Source: Bacteroidales bacterium
Lineage (GTDB): Bacteria > Bacteroidota > Bacteroidia > Bacteroidales > UBA932
Reading direction: 5' to 3'
Assembly: GCA_009784635.1 (NCBI GenBank)
Contig: WRBG01000002.1
Location: 1 to 35,238 of the forward strand
DNA: 35,238 nucleotides
Positions 1-7,439 of this stretch are shown here, piece after piece. Position 1 is the first letter of the stretch. Every line of letters begins with the position of its first letter. The position numbers and the translations under genes were made by a program. Under the pieces are notes generated by a model, which was not told the origin of the DNA, searched no databases, and worked only from the letters and a program-made list of their open reading frames with translations.

Positions 1-783
1 GTAGAGGTCAACGTATTCGCCGCTCAATAATTCGCCGTCCATGCCGTCTTCCAAAAGTATTGACAGGTCCGAAGCGCCAATTCCCCATGCGTATCCCCTA
101 TTTCCGAGCATACTAAGCTCATTTTTGTTCACATAAAGTGCAAGGTAATGATTCATATCGGGTACTTCCACACGGACAGAAACCGGCCAATACCTGTTGG
201 GATAGCTTTCATTCCAGTTCTGGTTTCCTATATTGTTGAGTCCATAACCAACTGTTCCAATTTCTCTTACACCATTCATTAAAACCTGCGCCGAGGTATC
301 CATACCGGCCCAAACGGCAGGAGCCGCAGGCATCACCGAAGTAGAAACGGCCATCGGGTATCCTTCCACGTCCACTTCAAGGCGGTAAACACTTCCGGGA
401 CGGGTGGCAACTCCGCTTAACCTCCGGCTGAAACCGTTTTGCCCCCACCTCCAGTTATCGCCAAATTGGGTTATATCTGTAGACATGTCAAACGGGCCCG
501 GTATGGAGAGGAGCAGCGCGCCGTCTTCAAACAGGCGTATTTCACCGCTGCGAATGTTATCGTATTTAAGTCGTACCCGTTGACTTTTTGCCAGCGAATT
601 GCCTTCCATAAGCGTGATGTCAAAAACACCGGTTCTGCCATCGAGTATGGCGGTAACAGACAGTTTAGGCGGAAAATCGAGGCGTTCAATATCCAATTCC
701 CTTACCATGGTAAAGTCGCAAGCCACAAGAAAAAACAGAGCGTGAAGAAGAACGAATAACGATTTAGTGTTCAATATTTTCAT
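1..783 (-). CDS. DUF4249-family outer-membrane lipoprotein (3' end outside window)
   Basis: The reading frame runs on the minus strand from an ATG at 783 to the window edge without a stop (261 codons), so the C-terminus is missing. The N-terminus is a lipoprotein signal: hydrophobic stretch, then lipobox LVAC with the lipidated Cys at about residue 22. The rest is beta-rich (PPKLSVTAILDG, RLFEDGALLLS, YRLEVDVEGYPM), as in the DUF4249 family. In Bacteroidota these proteins are commonly encoded just downstream of a TonB-dependent receptor and probably act with it at the outer membrane. Here it starts 34 bases after the receptor stop, consistent with one operon. The substrate is unknown. Family assignment rests on sequence style and context. 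Confidence 0.8.
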   Translation of the reverse strand, partial: MKILNTKSLFVLLHALFFLVACDFTMVRELDIERLDFPPKLSVTAILDGRTGVFDITLMEGNSLAKSQRVRLKYDNIRSGEIRLFEDGALLLSIPGPFDMSTDITQFGDNWRWGQNGFSRRLSGVATRPGSVYRLEVDVEGYPMAVSTSVMPAAPAVWAGMDTSAQVLMNGVREIGTVGYGLNNIGNQNWNESYPNRYWPVSVRVEVPDMNHYLALYVNKNELSMLGNRGYAWGIGASDLSILLEDGMDGELLSGEYVDLY

Positions 784-817
784 GTTTTTTGATTTTTTAT
801 TTATGGAATCTCCACGT

Positions 818-3244
818 TTAGAATTTAAATTGGAAACTCAGAGACGGGATTATCGGAAACAGGCTGTATTGCATGAATCTAAATTCGCCCCATCTATCTT
901 TTTCTATATTTATATGATACGGATTTTTGCGGTTGTAGGCATTGTATACGCTCCATACCCAGCGACTTTCGCCCCACTTCCTTTGCTTGATAAAGGAGAG
1001 GCTTGCATCTAAACGATGGTATGGTTCCATGCGGTATCCATTGCGTTCGCCGTACTCAATATATTGATATGTGAGTCCCGAAGCAGCCCCTGTAAGAATC
1101 GGATGATTCACATCAAATACGCCTACGGGCAGCGTGATGCAGTTGCCCGAACTGTATACCCAAGTAATGGAAACATCAATGTCGCGCTTCTCTCTTTTGA
1201 TACGCTGCATCAAAACGATGCTGAAGTCGTGGCGGCGGTCGTATTTGTAGGGGAAACGCTTGCCGTCGTTCAATTCGTCAAAGTGACGGTCTGACCACGA
1301 CAGCGTGTAGCCTGCCCATCCCGTAAAACTGCCGCTCTTTTTCTCGGCAAACAACTCCATGCCGTAGCTGCGGCCGGTGCCTTGCAGGAGCTTTTGCTCC
1401 CAATCCTCGTCAATGTTTAAGAAGCTGGAGCCTTCTCTGTAATCCAGCACATTCGTTAATGTTTTGTAATATCCTTCGAGGCTTATTTCGTAATCTTCCC
1501 TATGGTTGTGAACAAATCCCAGGGCTATCTGGTCCGCTTTCTGCGGACGCAACAGCTCGGTGGCAGGAACCCACAGGTCTCTGGGAAAACCTCCGGCGTT
1601 GTTGGTCAGTAAGTGTACGTATTGTGCCATGCGCGAATAGGAAGCTTTGGCGGAAAGTTGCGGGCTAATCAAGTATCGGGTAGAGATACGCGGTTGCCAT
1701 ACGTTGTAGAAACTGTCGCCCATGCCGTATGCCGACCAGTGTAGCCCGACGTTGGTTTTCAGACGCTCGGTCAGCCGGATATCATCCTCTACATAAACGC
1801 TGTATTCCCATGCGTAGCGTTTGGAGGCGCCAAAATCGCGGCTTCCTGTCGTATCGCGGAGGGAAACCCTGCCCGGATTAAACGTGTGGTAAATGGCGCC
1901 GGCGCCAAAACGAACATAATGGTTAGGAGACGGAATATAATCGAACGCAATCCTCCCGCTCCGGTCCTGTATGCCATAGTTGTTGCGCAACTCGGAAAAG
2001 TTATGAACGGGAACTGTTTGGCCGCTGACGGAATGTGTTTGTTCACGGTCGTTTTTTCTACTGAAATTGTCGCGAAATCGGCTATAAGCCAGCGCAGTAT
2101 TGACGAACAACCGGTTGGTAATCACATAATTCCATCGTAAGGTTGTCATGAAGTTGCCCCATTGCATACTAAAATCCATCTTGTCGGTACCCGAAATGAT
2201 ATTGTCGTGTTCGTATTTGTATTTGCCGATTCCATACATCTTGTCGTCTCCCATGTAGGCGCTGAGGTAGATTCGGCTTTTATCCGAAAATTTGTGGTTG
2301 ATTTTTGCGGTCAAGTCGTAGAAATAGAAGCCGGCTTTGGAGATTTCGCCCTGCATATTTATGTGGGCATCGCTTCCCGGGTCTTCTGCCATGCTGCTTA
2401 ACGCACCAAGGGCGGGTCTCATCAACAAGTCCGCGTACGTGCGCCTGCCCGACACAATGAATGATGTGCGGTCTTTTACAATAGGGCCTTCCAAAGTTAG
2501 GTTGCTCCACAGCAGTCCAATGGCGCCCTCGCCGCGAAATTTTTGCATATTGCCCTCTTTCATGCTGATGTCGAGTACAGACGAAACACGTCCTCCGTAC
2601 CTTGCGGGGAAACCGCCCTTGTAGGCTTCCATGCTATTGATGGCGTCTCCATTGAACATCGAAACAAAGCCCAGCAGGTGTGATGTGTTGTATATGGGCA
2701 CTCCATCCAGCAAAACCAGATTTTGGTCCGGACTGCCGCCACGTACATGCAATCCGGTGCTGCCCTCATTGCCCGACTGTATACCGGGCGTCAGTTGCAA
2801 AGCCCTCATCACGTCTGTTACGCCCAAAGCGGCGGGAAGTGATTTTATCTGCGCTATAGGCATGCTTATCAAGCTCATCTGTGAACGCTCCCCTGTACGC
2901 AATGCGGCGGTAACTATAGCTTCCTGCAGGTGATGTCCTTCTGCAAGGTTTAGGTTAATCACCGTGTCGCGGTAAAGCTGGAAATGGAAAACTTGCGTGC
3001 GGTAGCCCATATACGAATATACAAGTTCCACCCTGCCTTCGGGCAGCGTCAAGCTGTAAAAACCAGCCCGGTTGGTAGAAGCAGCTGTCATATTGGTTTT
3101 ATCGTACACCGTGGCGCCAATCAGACTTTCGCTGCTCAAACTATCTGTCACGTAGCCGCTGATGGTATGCCGCGGCGCCCTTTGCGCAAAAGCGCCGAAC
3201 ACCAAAACAGACAATAATACAACAGCGCATAGATATTTCATCAT
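818..3244 (-). CDS. TonB-dependent outer-membrane receptor with CarboxypepD-regulatory N-domain
   Basis: 808 residues. It has a signal peptide (residues 1-20, cleavage after AFA), then a CarboxypepD-regulatory-like beta-sandwich at about 27-105 (ISGYVTD ... GATVYD ... GFYSLTLPEG). The plug domain follows at about 120-230, with VRGGSPDQNLVLLDGVPIYN and YKGGFPARYGGR, and then a long beta-barrel ending in aromatic Phe (SFQFKF), typical of BAM substrates. It imports a substrate across the outer membrane using TonB/ExbBD energy. There is no STN signalling domain, so it is probably not a sigma/anti-sigma sensor. No glycan-binding SusD partner follows; the partner is the DUF4249 lipoprotein. It lies downstream of a lanthipeptide precursor and LanC, but a hairpin at 3284-3319 may separate the transcripts. 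Substrate not predictable. A second ATG follows directly (Met2). Confidence 0.93.
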   Translation of the reverse strand: MMKYLCAVVLLSVLVFGAFAQRAPRHTISGYVTDSLSSESLIGATVYDKTNMTAASTNRAGFYSLTLPEGRVELVYSYMGYRTQVFHFQLYRDTVINLNLAEGHHLQEAIVTAALRTGERSQMSLISMPIAQIKSLPAALGVTDVMRALQLTPGIQSGNEGSTGLHVRGGSPDQNLVLLDGVPIYNTSHLLGFVSMFNGDAINSMEAYKGGFPARYGGRVSSVLDISMKEGNMQKFRGEGAIGLLWSNLTLEGPIVKDRTSFIVSGRRTYADLLMRPALGALSSMAEDPGSDAHINMQGEISKAGFYFYDLTAKINHKFSDKSRIYLSAYMGDDKMYGIGKYKYEHDNIISGTDKMDFSMQWGNFMTTLRWNYVITNRLFVNTALAYSRFRDNFSRKNDREQTHSVSGQTVPVHNFSELRNNYGIQDRSGRIAFDYIPSPNHYVRFGAGAIYHTFNPGRVSLRDTTGSRDFGASKRYAWEYSVYVEDDIRLTERLKTNVGLHWSAYGMGDSFYNVWQPRISTRYLISPQLSAKASYSRMAQYVHLLTNNAGGFPRDLWVPATELLRPQKADQIALGFVHNHREDYEISLEGYYKTLTNVLDYREGSSFLNIDEDWEQKLLQGTGRSYGMELFAEKKSGSFTGWAGYTLSWSDRHFDELNDGKRFPYKYDRRHDFSIVLMQRIKREKRDIDVSITWVYSSGNCITLPVGVFDVNHPILTGAASGLTYQYIEYGERNGYRMEPYHRLDASLSFIKQRKWGESRWVWSVYNAYNRKNPYHINIEKDRWGEFRFMQYSLFPIIPSLSFQFKF

Positions 3245-3283
3245 ACTTCAATTAATATTTGTTTCTTATTCTTAAAAGCAATA

Positions 3284-3319
3284 AGAGGGCACAAAATTAG
3301 GCATAACTCCACGCCCTCT
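3284..3319 (-). terminator. Hairpin between lanthipeptide precursor and TonB receptor gene
   Basis: Perfect 7-bp inverted repeat AGAGGGC (3284-3290) / GCCCTCT (3313-3319) with a 22-nt loop, followed on the minus strand by a T-rich but interrupted tail (TTATTGCTTTT). It lies 56 bases past the precursor stop and 40 bases before the receptor start. It may be a partial terminator or a processing hairpin that makes the short precursor more abundant than the receptor. The long loop and weak U-tract keep confidence modest. Confidence 0.45.
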
Positions 3320-3375
3320 CATAATTACATTGGATTGAATACCTAAAGCAAAGTCAATCATCTTGCAGTACATAT

Positions 3376-3627
3376 TTAATGACACGTTCCATCAGCATCA
3401 TTTTCGCAGTCAGCATACGTTTGAGGTTCGGCATCACTAAGCGCACCACTGGTGGTGCCACCGCCCCCAGTGGGACAGGAGTTGCTTGGACAGCCATTAT
3501 TGCACCATGAAAAGCCCATACAACCCCAAACACTCGTAATTATCGTCCCGCCCTTTACTTGACTCAGATGGTTATCGTCTAGACTTGAAATCTGTTCCCT
3601 CTTTAAAACTAATTTATTCCTATTCAT
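3376..3627 (-). CDS. Class I lanthipeptide precursor, GG-leader type
   Basis: 83 residues. The leader reads NKLVLKREQISSLDD then LSQVKGG, the Bacteroidota GG-leader natural-product precursor pattern (K-L-x-L-K-x-x-x-I-S-x-L ... V-x-GG). The predicted leader boundary is after Gly26-Gly27. The 56-residue core has six cysteines (36, 42, 46, 51, 74, 82) and 13 Ser/Thr, enough for several lanthionine or methyllanthionine rings. The N-terminal part is Cys-, Trp- and Gly-rich (WGCMGFSWCNNGC); the C-terminal part is acidic and ends DGTCH. The adjacent upstream gene encodes a LanC cyclase, which supports lanthipeptide rather than simple bacteriocin identity. No LanB dehydratase or peptidase-ABC exporter is in the window. 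The core sequence and ring pattern are not recognised. Confidence 0.85.
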   Translation of the reverse strand: MNRNKLVLKREQISSLDDNHLSQVKGGTIITSVWGCMGFSWCNNGCPSNSCPTGGGGTTSGALSDAEPQTYADCENDADGTCH

Positions 3628-3770
3628 TTTATTTATTTTTTCTTGTTTATACTGTGATTATTATAGATATGACGACCACAGACATCGTAATCTCTGCCTT
3701 TTATGCCAAGACACATAAGACAGAGGCTGCATGAATATTTGAAGGTGAATAAGTGCCATAATAGTACCGT

Positions 3771-4976
3771 TTAGATTAAAAACACGGATTCGTCCCAATG
3801 AATCAATTTGGGATTTTGAAAACTAAGGAGGGTTGAACCTACACCCGAAATGCCGACAAGCAGGTCAAGCGGATGTTCTTTATTGCCCTCTGTGAACACA
3901 TACCCGACAACTCCCTCCGTTTCATTACCCAGCAAAAGGGTCCTTTTTAACCAGTAATTGGCTGCTTCCTCAAAGTAACTATTTTGGGTTTCATAATATA
4001 ATCTATTAAATATGTGCGTAATACCTGATGCTCCATGACAAAATCCTGCATCTTTTACGCGAGTTTCTGTATCGTTTCTCCTTTGAGCAACCTGTTCCAG
4101 CATGCGTATTGCATCAATCTGCACCGGAAAAACCGACGACACGTGAAAAAGAATGTATAAAGCAGTCAAGTCTCCGTAGCACCAAGCAAGCCGCGACATG
4201 TTCTGCTTACTGTCAAACTGCGATATTTTATCATATTCTATCGAAAAAGGAAAATATGAAGGAACTCCCGAGCCATTCATGTGGTCAAGCATGAAGGATA
4301 TATTTTCCCGCATCATTTCACTGCACTTTTGAGGTAAAATGTGTTGTAAATAACACTTATACAGAAAAAATAATGTGCCCGGTATTCCATGCGCCAATCC
4401 AAAATCTACTATTTCTTTTTTACTTTGCGGTCTTACCCGTCTCCATGTTAGATAGCCTCCCACATTTTCCCTGTCATGATATAGCCCATTTATTATACTT
4501 TCAACAATACTGAAATTTCCCCTTTTTAGAAAATAAAAGCCAATACCAACCGCGTGATGAAGCTGGTCATATTCTTTTTTTTCTATCATTAACTTCGCGT
4601 ATTGCAAAAGAACCTTGTCAATATCAGACAAGTAATCATCTAAATCTATCTCTATTAAATCATTTTCCTTCAAGTAAATAATCAACCATGCAAATCCGGC
4701 TATGCCGGAACAGTAGGAAACCATAGCTGCTTTTCCTGTATAAATCTTTTCGTTTATTAGACCAATTGTTTGATTCAACTTATCTAAAAACCTTGCATCA
4801 TCCGAGTTTCTATAAAATAAAGACAACAATAACCCCACTCCCGCCAAACCATCCAACAAGCCAACCTTGTCGGTATAATCCAAGTTACAACTCAACAGAT
4901 ATTCGCCTATTTGCTTTTGCTTACGATTAACCTGTGGCAGAAGCTCGTTGTCAATTTTTATAGTCGCTAAACACAC
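3771..4976 (-). CDS. LanC-like lanthionine synthetase cyclase
   Basis: 401 residues, the usual length of a stand-alone LanC. It adds Cys thiols to dehydroalanine/dehydrobutyrine in the precursor to form thioether rings. The zinc ligands are all present: Cys266 (AWCYGD), Cys313-His314 (GFCHGASG). The catalytic-pocket His196 (GLAHGIPG) and an Asp137 in the equivalent of the NisC aspartate position (EYDQLHHAVGIG) are also seen. Repeated Gly-rich turns (LDGLAGVG, CSGIAG, GISGVG) mark the alpha/alpha toroid. The start is a GTG at 4976: in-frame stops lie just upstream and no nearby ATG is in frame; a promoter match at 5002-5033 fits this start. The precursor gene follows 143 bases downstream. No LanB, LanM or LanKC kinase/lyase domain is fused to it. 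Confidence 0.9.
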   Translation of the reverse strand: MCLATIKIDNELLPQVNRKQKQIGEYLLSCNLDYTDKVGLLDGLAGVGLLLSLFYRNSDDARFLDKLNQTIGLINEKIYTGKAAMVSYCSGIAGFAWLIIYLKENDLIEIDLDDYLSDIDKVLLQYAKLMIEKKEYDQLHHAVGIGFYFLKRGNFSIVESIINGLYHDRENVGGYLTWRRVRPQSKKEIVDFGLAHGIPGTLFFLYKCYLQHILPQKCSEMMRENISFMLDHMNGSGVPSYFPFSIEYDKISQFDSKQNMSRLAWCYGDLTALYILFHVSSVFPVQIDAIRMLEQVAQRRNDTETRVKDAGFCHGASGITHIFNRLYYETQNSYFEEAANYWLKRTLLLGNETEGVVGYVFTEGNKEHPLDLLVGISGVGSTLLSFQNPKLIHWDESVFLI

Positions 4977-5001
4977 CTTTATCGCATTTTATTATTTGCG
5001 A

Positions 5002-5033
5002 CGAAGATAAATAAAACGATTTAATCTGACAAC
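5002..5033 (-). promoter_or_regulatory. Predicted housekeeping promoter of the LanC-precursor unit
   Basis: Read on the minus strand, GTTG (5033-5030), 20 bases, then TATCTTCG (5009-5002). This matches the Bacteroidota pattern TTTG-N19-21-TAnnTTTG with one mismatch in each box. Transcription would begin near 4997, about 20 bases before the GTG start of the LanC gene. Confidence 0.5.
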
Positions 5034-5136
5034 TACACAACCGTGTACATTTTGACTGCCTTGTATTGCGTTCATTTTTAAGGCATACTGAATTATTCCC
5101 GAATTATCTTGTGTTTTTCTCTATATTTCCCGAGTT

Positions 5137-6048
5137 TTACTCCGTCAATTTTCCTGTTCTTATCGCGTATCGTATTGTCCACTCTCCTACGCCTTCCCGT
5201 ATTGCAATAGAATTGACGCTACAACCTTTGTTCAACTCGTCCTGTACACGCAAGAGCTTTTCCGGCGTCATCGGTCGCCGCTGCTTCTTGGGTTCCGTAT
5301 TTTTTTTCTGTTTGGGATGATTGGGATAATCAAATATCAACCGATGATTAAATGCATAAATAACGGACTCAGTTATAGAATTGGTTTTCAGTTTTTTGAA
5401 AATAGCCCTCTTTCTACTCTGGTAAGCATGATACGAAATGCACAACTTGTTGGCTGCCTCCATGCCTATTTTCCCACGATGGACCAATCTCAGCACCCCC
5501 TTTTCTTGCTCGCTAAGCATCGGTATCCTCCTTTTTATCCATTCTTTACTTTCCAACACAAATTCTTCATAATCTACACCATCAGTATAATGGGCGCACA
5601 GACACCCGGATTTATTTAATACCGAGCTTGACAGCAAGCACAAGCCAAACTGTAGCCGTTTATTGACAAATACAGGTCTTAATTTGTGGTAAATCATCAT
5701 GTGCCTTGATTGATGCTTCATGCGGACGGTAAATGAAAAATAATCAAGAGCGCCCAAGTCATTCATATCAGACATGCGCTGCCGGATAACATCCAGCGCC
5801 TCCATCAACAACAGCAGGTCGTCTGGATGAATCACTTTCGAGAAAAAATTGTATCCCAACGACAAGACTTGTTCTACGGTGTGGCCGCAAAGAAAGAGCG
5901 GGTTGTTAGCCACAAAGTAGAAGCCTCGTTTGGAAAAGTCAATCACATACATTGCCTCCATACTGATGGCTGCAAAGTCGTTCATACCGAATGGTATCTG
6001 GTCGTTGAGCGGTGCAACAAAATCTATTTGAGAATCATCTATATTCAC
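5137..6048 (-). CDS. PAS-like sensor / LuxR-type transcription regulator with extra C-terminal HTH
   Basis: 303 residues, starting at a GTG (6048). Residues about 30-140 form a PAS-like sensor fold (AMYVIDFSKRGFYFVANN ... FFSKVIHPDD ... FSFTVRMKHQ). Residues about 175-235 match a LuxR/GerE-type DNA-binding domain (MLSEQEKGVLRLVHRGK ... KLCISYHAYQSRKRAIFKKL). A second, resolvase-like helix-turn-helix lies at about 258-300 (TPEKLLRVQDELNKGCSVNS, then GVGEWTIRYAIRTGK). No membrane segment, so it is a cytoplasmic one-component regulator. It lies directly upstream of LanC in the same orientation, so control of the lanthipeptide unit is plausible, but this is inference. It is divergent from the sigma-54 regulator gene. 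Confidence 0.75.
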   Translation of the reverse strand: MNIDDSQIDFVAPLNDQIPFGMNDFAAISMEAMYVIDFSKRGFYFVANNPLFLCGHTVEQVLSLGYNFFSKVIHPDDLLLLMEALDVIRQRMSDMNDLGALDYFSFTVRMKHQSRHMMIYHKLRPVFVNKRLQFGLCLLSSSVLNKSGCLCAHYTDGVDYEEFVLESKEWIKRRIPMLSEQEKGVLRLVHRGKIGMEAANKLCISYHAYQSRKRAIFKKLKTNSITESVIYAFNHRLIFDYPNHPKQKKNTEPKKQRRPMTPEKLLRVQDELNKGCSVNSIAIREGVGEWTIRYAIRTGKLTE

Positions 6049-6072
6049 GATTGTAGCGTAAAGTCGTTACCG

Positions 6073-6080
6073 CAAAAATA
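6073..6080 (-). promoter_or_regulatory. -7 element of PAS/LuxR regulator gene
   Basis: TATTTTTG on the minus strand fits TAnnTTTG and ends 24 bases before the GTG at 6048. No good -33 box is seen at the right spacing. It lies about 30 bases from the divergent -7 box at 6111-6118. Confidence 0.4.
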
Positions 6081-6110
6081 CAAAAATGCCCGAATTGAAA
6101 GGATTTTATG

Positions 6111-6118
6111 TATATTTG
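6111..6118 (+). promoter_or_regulatory. -7 element abutting the sigma-54 regulator start
   Basis: TATATTTG fits TAnnTTTG and is only four bases from the ATG at 6123, so the predicted transcript would have almost no 5' leader. No clear TTTG at -33. The sensor-kinase gene has the same arrangement (9641-9648). Confidence 0.5.
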
Positions 6119-6122
6119 TAGG

Positions 6123-7439
6123 ATGAAAACGAAGGTTCTGATTGTAGAAGATGACGCTGCTTTTGGAGCCATGCTTAGGGCGTGGTTTGAGCGCAATGGG
6201 TATCAGACGGCGCTTTGTACAACGATTGCGGCTGCCAAACAGGAACTTACAAAAAATCGCTACCACCTCCTTTTGAGCGACCTGCGGCTGCCCGACAGCG
6301 ATGGCATTATGCTTTTGCAATGGGTAAGGGAGCAACATATGGCCACGCCCGTAATCATCATGACCGGATATGCGGAGGTTCAAAGCGCTGTGGCGGCCAT
6401 TAAGTTGGGCGCAGAAGATTATCTGGAAAAACCCATTGTGCCGGATGTACTCAAAGAAAAGATAGAGAACGCTTTGGCAAAACATAAAGGGATGGTTACG
6501 CCGCATGTTATGCAGGAGAAAAAAGAAGCGTCCCAAATTGTGCTTGGACACAGCGCTATAGCCAGACAGGTGTACGACCATATTACACGGGTGGCTCCCA
6601 CCAAAATGTCGGTGTTAATCCTTGGCGAGAGCGGTACGGGCAAGGAATATGCGGCCAAGATGATTCATAACCACAGCCCAAGGAAAAATAAACCTTTTAT
6701 TGCGGTTGACTGCGGCAGTCTTTCCAAGGAACTTGCCCCCAGCGAACTGTTTGGACACATCAAGGGGTCTTTCACATCGGCCATTGACAACAAAACGGGC
6801 GTCTTTGAGCTGGCAAACGGCGGAACGGTGTTGTTAGACGAGGTGGGCAACCTGCTCTACGAAGTACAGGCGCAATTACTCAGAACTTTGCAGGAGCAGA
6901 AAGTACGCCCTGTGGGTTCTGCAAAAGATATCCCCATAGATGTACGCATTGTGGCCGCCACCAACGAAGATTTGGAGTCAGCCATTGCCGAGGGACGTTT
7001 TCGCGAAGATTTATATCACCGCCTCCATGAATTTTCGCTCTTTATTCCGCCATTGCGCAACAGGGAAAACGACATCAGCCTGTTTGCCCATGAGTTTTTG
7101 AGAGAGGCCAATGATGAGTTGGCGCGCAATATACAAGGGTTTAGCCATCAAACTATTACCCTGCTTGAAAAGCACCACTGGAGCGGCAACCTTCGCGAGC
7201 TGCGTAATGTGGTCAGGCGCGCTGTACTCTTTGCCAAGGGAGACCATATTGTTCTTGACGATTTGCCTCTTTTAAGCGAACCTAAATCTCAAGACTTTAC
7301 CCTTTACCCCGGCAACGAAAAGGGGCAGATAGAAGCAGCGCTGCACAAAGCAAGGGGCAACAAAACCTTGGCGGCGCAACTCCTTAAAATTGACCGAAAA
7401 ACACTTTACAATAAGATGCACGTCTACGGCATCAAATGA
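6123..7439 (+). CDS. NtrC-family sigma-54-dependent response regulator
   Basis: 438 residues from the ATG at 6123 (the longer frame starting at 6108 lacks family-like sequence). Receiver domain 1-120: acidic pair in VLIVEDD, phospho-acceptor Asp53 (LLLSDLRLPDSDG), Thr81, Lys103. AAA+ domain about 138-370: Walker A GESGTGKE (168-175), Walker B GGTVLLDE (233-240). The sigma-54 contact loop reads GSFTSA (215-220) instead of GAFTGA. Fis-type HTH at about 401-432 (GNKTLAAQLLKIDRKTLYNK). It would bind upstream of -24/-12 promoters and remodel sigma-54 polymerase when phosphorylated. Its stop overlaps by 8 bases the stop of the convergent hybrid kinase, its likely partner. Two sigma-54 promoters in this window (9770, 16696) are candidate targets. 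Confidence 0.94.
   Translation: MKTKVLIVEDDAAFGAMLRAWFERNGYQTALCTTIAAAKQELTKNRYHLLLSDLRLPDSDGIMLLQWVREQHMATPVIIMTGYAEVQSAVAAIKLGAEDYLEKPIVPDVLKEKIENALAKHKGMVTPHVMQEKKEASQIVLGHSAIARQVYDHITRVAPTKMSVLILGESGTGKEYAAKMIHNHSPRKNKPFIAVDCGSLSKELAPSELFGHIKGSFTSAIDNKTGVFELANGGTVLLDEVGNLLYEVQAQLLRTLQEQKVRPVGSAKDIPIDVRIVAATNEDLESAIAEGRFREDLYHRLHEFSLFIPPLRNRENDISLFAHEFLREANDELARNIQGFSHQTITLLEKHHWSGNLRELRNVVRRAVLFAKGDHIVLDDLPLLSEPKSQDFTLYPGNEKGQIEAALHKARGNKTLAAQLLKIDRKTLYNKMHVYGIK

Noticed and set aside
3691..3736. Imperfect hairpin between LanC and the precursor gene (CTCTG / CAGAG with TTTTATG / CATAAGA)
   Set aside because: It has a bulge and a mismatch and no T-run, so neither a terminator nor a known regulatory RNA can be supported.
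5446..5462. TGGCTG-N5-ATGC sigma-54-like pattern
   Set aside because: Only the GG and GC are conserved, and it lies antisense within the PAS/LuxR gene with nothing suitable downstream.
6045..6581. 178-residue open frame on the minus strand
   Set aside because: Antisense to the sigma-54 regulator receiver and AAA+ region and lacking any domain signal.
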